Shown: positions 61,090 through 64,000 of the stretch, piece by piece
How the letters are laid out: each line of letters starts with the position of its first letter
Numbering within the stretch: position 1 is the stretch's first letter
Assembly (NCBI RefSeq): GCF_035083965.1
Contig: NC_089723.1
Coordinates: 39,253,193-39,317,192, forward strand
Source of the DNA: Branchiostoma lanceolatum
Taxonomy: Eukaryota > Chordata > Leptocardii > Amphioxiformes > Branchiostomatidae
Reading direction: 5' to 3'
DNA: 64,000 bases
The notes under the pieces: model-generated
Seen by the model: the letters and a program-made list of their open reading frames with translations, nothing else
The model's database searches: none
Told to the model about the DNA's origin: nothing
Program-made: the position numbers and the translations under genes

Positions 61090-62428
61090 TTTGTGAAAAA
61101 GGTTTACCAGATACCTCACAAGATTACTCAATGTTTGAAGCAAAACCTTCAGCTGCGCTGCAAGAACTACAGTGGCTGAGTTTGTACCTTAACCTGCAAA
61201 GTTGTTGATTGCACTTTGCCCCACATGCGGGACATGGGAGTTAATGTTTAACTTGAAACCATTGAAAGTTCAGCTGCTTGTAACTAGGCAGTACTAATAC
61301 TACCAAATATACTAATCAATGTAAGAGGCTACTAATTCATAGGGAGGTATTGTGTTCGGTCTGTCTGTGTTTTTCTATATTGTCCCCTTCACTGTGACAT
61401 GAAGTGATCAATGGATGCATGTAATGTTTATCAAAACCTTATTTGCATGATTAATGAACTACAATTAAAGAAGACACTCTAGAAATTCTAAATATTTCAA
61501 GGAGGTATGATGAGATCTTCAAACTTTTATTTGTTCTTATTTTATGTAAGATTTGTAAAATTGTAGATGCAGAAATTTTTGTGATGACCTCTTCACTGTG
61601 AACTTAAAACCATTGGAAACATTTTTGTTCTTTCTTCTGCCCACCTGCCCGGCCATGTCTAAGCGCTACATGTATGTACTATACATAGTGCAGTGTTATG
61701 ATATATTGGAGGCACCTGTTATGGTGAAGACGCACAAATACTAACAAGACAATTAAACACAGAACCAATCTTTGAACATTGAATACATAGTCATTAAGAA
61801 TTTCAAGCCAAGTGAAATCCTTTATTCATTCCTTGGGAACATACAGTCACAGTGTAGATCAGGGACAGTCGGTCATGCCAGTACAGGTTTTGTAAACCTA
61901 AAGATTTCAAATTAGATAATTGAAGAAAGGAAAGACATATTTGTAAATATATGTGACTCTATCAGGTTGAAGAAGAGACGGAGTACGTCTCAAAAGCTCA
62001 CCAAGTAGCAAACATTTTTGGTGAATGTTGAACTTGAACTGACTTACATCATGTTCAAGTTCAACATTCACCAAAAATGTTTGCTACTTGGTGAGCTTTT
62101 GAGACATACTCTGTCTCTTCTTCAACCTGATAGAGTCACATATATTTACAAATATGTCTTTCCTTTCTTCAACCTGATAAAGTCTAAGTTACATGTATGT
62201 TAAAGGGCATCCAATATCAGCAATGCTGCCTGAGCCGACCACGGCCTCAAGCTTGTTGCAATTTTAATAAAATCAAATAGAATACAATAAACATTTTTGT
62301 TGTGGGTAATTGTTTGCAAAAAGTCATTTGCATAATGAAATGTTCAAATGGAAGTCTGATGAAGGTTAGGCCTATAGTATAGGACTTTCACACGTACAAT
62401 ATGCAATTTGGAAAGAGAAGACCATCAA
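61090..62428. other. array spacer between copies 7 and 6
   Basis: Non-coding, homologous to the other spacers. Contains the upstream phrase TTATTTGCATGATTAATGAA (61440) and a large palindrome at 61920. Confidence 0.5.
61920..62172. repeat. 253-bp near-perfect palindrome
   Basis: Two 120-bp arms (61920-62039 and 62053-62172) pair at 118 of 120 positions around a 13-bp centre. Only one arm's worth of this sequence exists at the homologous spacer sites 33715-33810 and 42464-42540. The palindrome therefore arose here by inverted duplication of ordinary spacer DNA rather than by insertion of a terminal-repeat element. Confidence 0.88.
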
Positions 62429-64000
62429 TTATGATACATAATGTTCATATGCCTTTCTAGCAGGATCTTTGATGGATTTGTGGACTTCACTAAACACAGG
62501 TAGCCTGTTGTTCTCAGTCTGCTGTGCCCTGGTGAAGTGGTCGATCACCTTCTGCCTGTCCTGCTGCTGGCTGTACAGGGTGGCCAGGTAGTAGTGAGCA
62601 CGTGGCACATAGTCATCACACTCTGGTGCCAGGTTGAGGAAGTGCTCCAACTGTCTGATGGCTTCTGTCTCAGACACTTCCTTAGACAGTACGGCTGTGG
62701 CGTACACAGTCTCCAAATAGTCCTGTTTGTACATAAGGGAACTGGCCATGGCGGACAGGGCTTTGGCTAGAGCAGACAGGTTACTTGTTGGTAGGTCACT
62801 CCCCTGGGAAAGTTTTGACACCATTGTTGGCTTTGGCTGAGGGCTTGCCGCCCATATGGACCACCCCAGGTAGCAGTAGATGTTGTGCAGGTGTTGGTAC
62901 AGCCAGTCTCCCGGTCCGTGCTGTAGGATGGCAGCAACCACCTGCTGCAGGGTCTGCACCCGGCTGTCTCCATGTGGCAGCTGTAGGGCTGTCAGCAGCA
63001 GGCAGGTGCTGTCCGTGGGGTCAACTTGCAGTTGGGAGGTCACTAGCTGTTTCAGTTGAGCTTTACTTAGGTTCAACCATGACTGTTGATACAGCACTGT
63101 ACTTGTGAAACTTGGTGCCACCATGTCACGCTGCATGAAGCCCAGTACCAAGGCCTTCACTCCGCACAGATCTGTGTACCCACTGTTTGTCAGGATTTTT
63201 GCTCCTTCCTCCCAGGACCTGTAGGCCTTGATGTAACGTTGTGCTGTTGGAGAGTCCTTGTGCTTCTGTAGCCTGGCTCTGCTCGGCTTGAGCGGGCCCT
63301 TTTCCACCTCTCCAGCTGAAGAGATGGACATGGCTGCTACAGAGTCCTGGTGCTTCTGTAGCCTGGGTCTTTTCCGTGTAAGTGGCCCCTCTTCCACCTC
63401 TCCAGCTGAAGCAGTTGTCATGGCTGCTACAGACGACACATCTTCAGGCAGGCCTGAGTCTCCCTCTGTAGTCTCGCTAGGTGGTACGGACTGTAAATAC
63501 GTAGTAAAATATTTTTAATGCCACATCCATATACCATGCACCCAGACATATGATGGAGAGAGAGAGGAGTGTGGAAAAAAACCCATTCCAGTATCAGGGT
63601 GCAAGGCATAGAGCTTTAACTAGAGAGTGAGGAGTCAAATACCATTTCCCCACCCCTATCATCGAAGTTCATCAGAAAATTTTGTATTTAGGTGTCACAG
63701 AGGCTTGAAGCAAATTGTCAGTTAGTAAGCATGCAAAAAATATGCAGATAAATCCTCTGAGCATACCTGTTTCCCCAGCCTCCCTGCCCACTCCCATGTC
63801 TCCTCCTCCTCCTCCATCCCTGCTGCCTCCTCTTCCTCCTCCTGTCCCTCCTCCTCAGCAAACCACCACCCCTCCATCCCCACTTGGATGGGTCCGGTCC
63901 AGCCGATCCTCTGCAGCTCATCCTCCAGCAGCAGCTGCAGACAGGTGCGGTCGCTCCCCCGGTCGATCCTCTCGTTTAAGGAGCGCATCACCCAGTAGCC
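62429..64000 (-). CDS. array copy 7: exons E and D, cut by the window end
   Basis: Exon E 63490-62429 (353 codons plus stop) and exon D from 63767 to the window edge; only about one codon of D is missing. A, B and C lie outside. E starts SVPPSETTEGDSGLPEDVSS and contains a doubled segment (SVAAMTTASAGEVEEGPL and SVAAMSISSAGEVEKGPL), as in copy 5. It ends ARKAYEHYVS like copy 3. The D-E intron is almost identical to that of copy 3 (44516-44790), while the E 3' end resembles copy 4 (VFSEVHKSIKDP). The copy is thus a mosaic. Open and likely functional as far as visible. Confidence 0.78.

Overview
This is animal nuclear DNA, most likely from a cephalochordate (amphioxus, Branchiostoma type). The genes have many short exons with GT-AG introns. 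Recognisable chordate orthologues (forkhead, CDKN1/p27-type, BDP1, FDPS) are interleaved with many small foldback and MITE elements, tRNA-derived SINEs and microsatellites. The species call is inference; no species-specific marker was checked. All exon models were built by eye from splice signals, reading-phase continuity and family similarity.

Left part (1-30 kb), mostly single-copy genes: a tRNA-Val(CAC) at 625; a four-exon forkhead gene (+, 2557-5397); a CDKN1/p27-like first coding exon (+, 9066-9356) with two perfect E2F-type sites upstream; a repeat-rich 6.8 kb gap; a ten-exon phytanoyl-CoA dioxygenase-family gene (+, 16205-20895); and a nine-exon BDP1 gene (TFIIIB subunit, -, 29245-22434). 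A head-to-head promoter region with an NRF-1-type palindrome separates BDP1 from the first four coding exons of a mitochondrial-leader farnesyl pyrophosphate synthase (FDPS, +, 30417-33282).

Right part (34-64 kb): the FDPS exons stop after codon 146 and are followed by a minus-strand tandem array of seven copies (six nearly complete, one cut by the window end) of a gene I do not recognise. A complete copy has five exons, all joined in phase 0: (A) a short Met/Pro/Gln leader; (B) a variable Pro/Gln/Gly-rich stretch ending in a Gly/Ala-rich hydrophobic segment; (C) a second Gly/Ala/Thr-rich hydrophobic segment and an amphipathic tail; (D) a Trp-containing module with a length-variable Glu tract; (E) a roughly 300-residue helical domain ending in a TPR-like motif. 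I infer a membrane-inserting hairpin fused to a TPR-type domain. The array looks like a trimeric higher-order repeat (copies 1-3 and 4-6) with mosaic exchange. It contains start-exon loss, new start codons from intergenic DNA, small frameshifts and a shifted splice acceptor. It is the best candidate here for an undescribed lineage-specific gene system.

Mobile DNA: a family of near-perfect foldback elements sharing the end TCTCCAAGCAGA and flanked by about 9-bp target duplications (MULE-like), including one perfect 117-bp palindrome; a MITE with ends like TACAGTCAAACCTG, one copy of which has amplified its end into a 57-bp satellite; tRNA-derived SINEs, one sitting beside the exon C splice acceptor in six array copies; and a 253-bp near-perfect palindrome at 61.9 kb.
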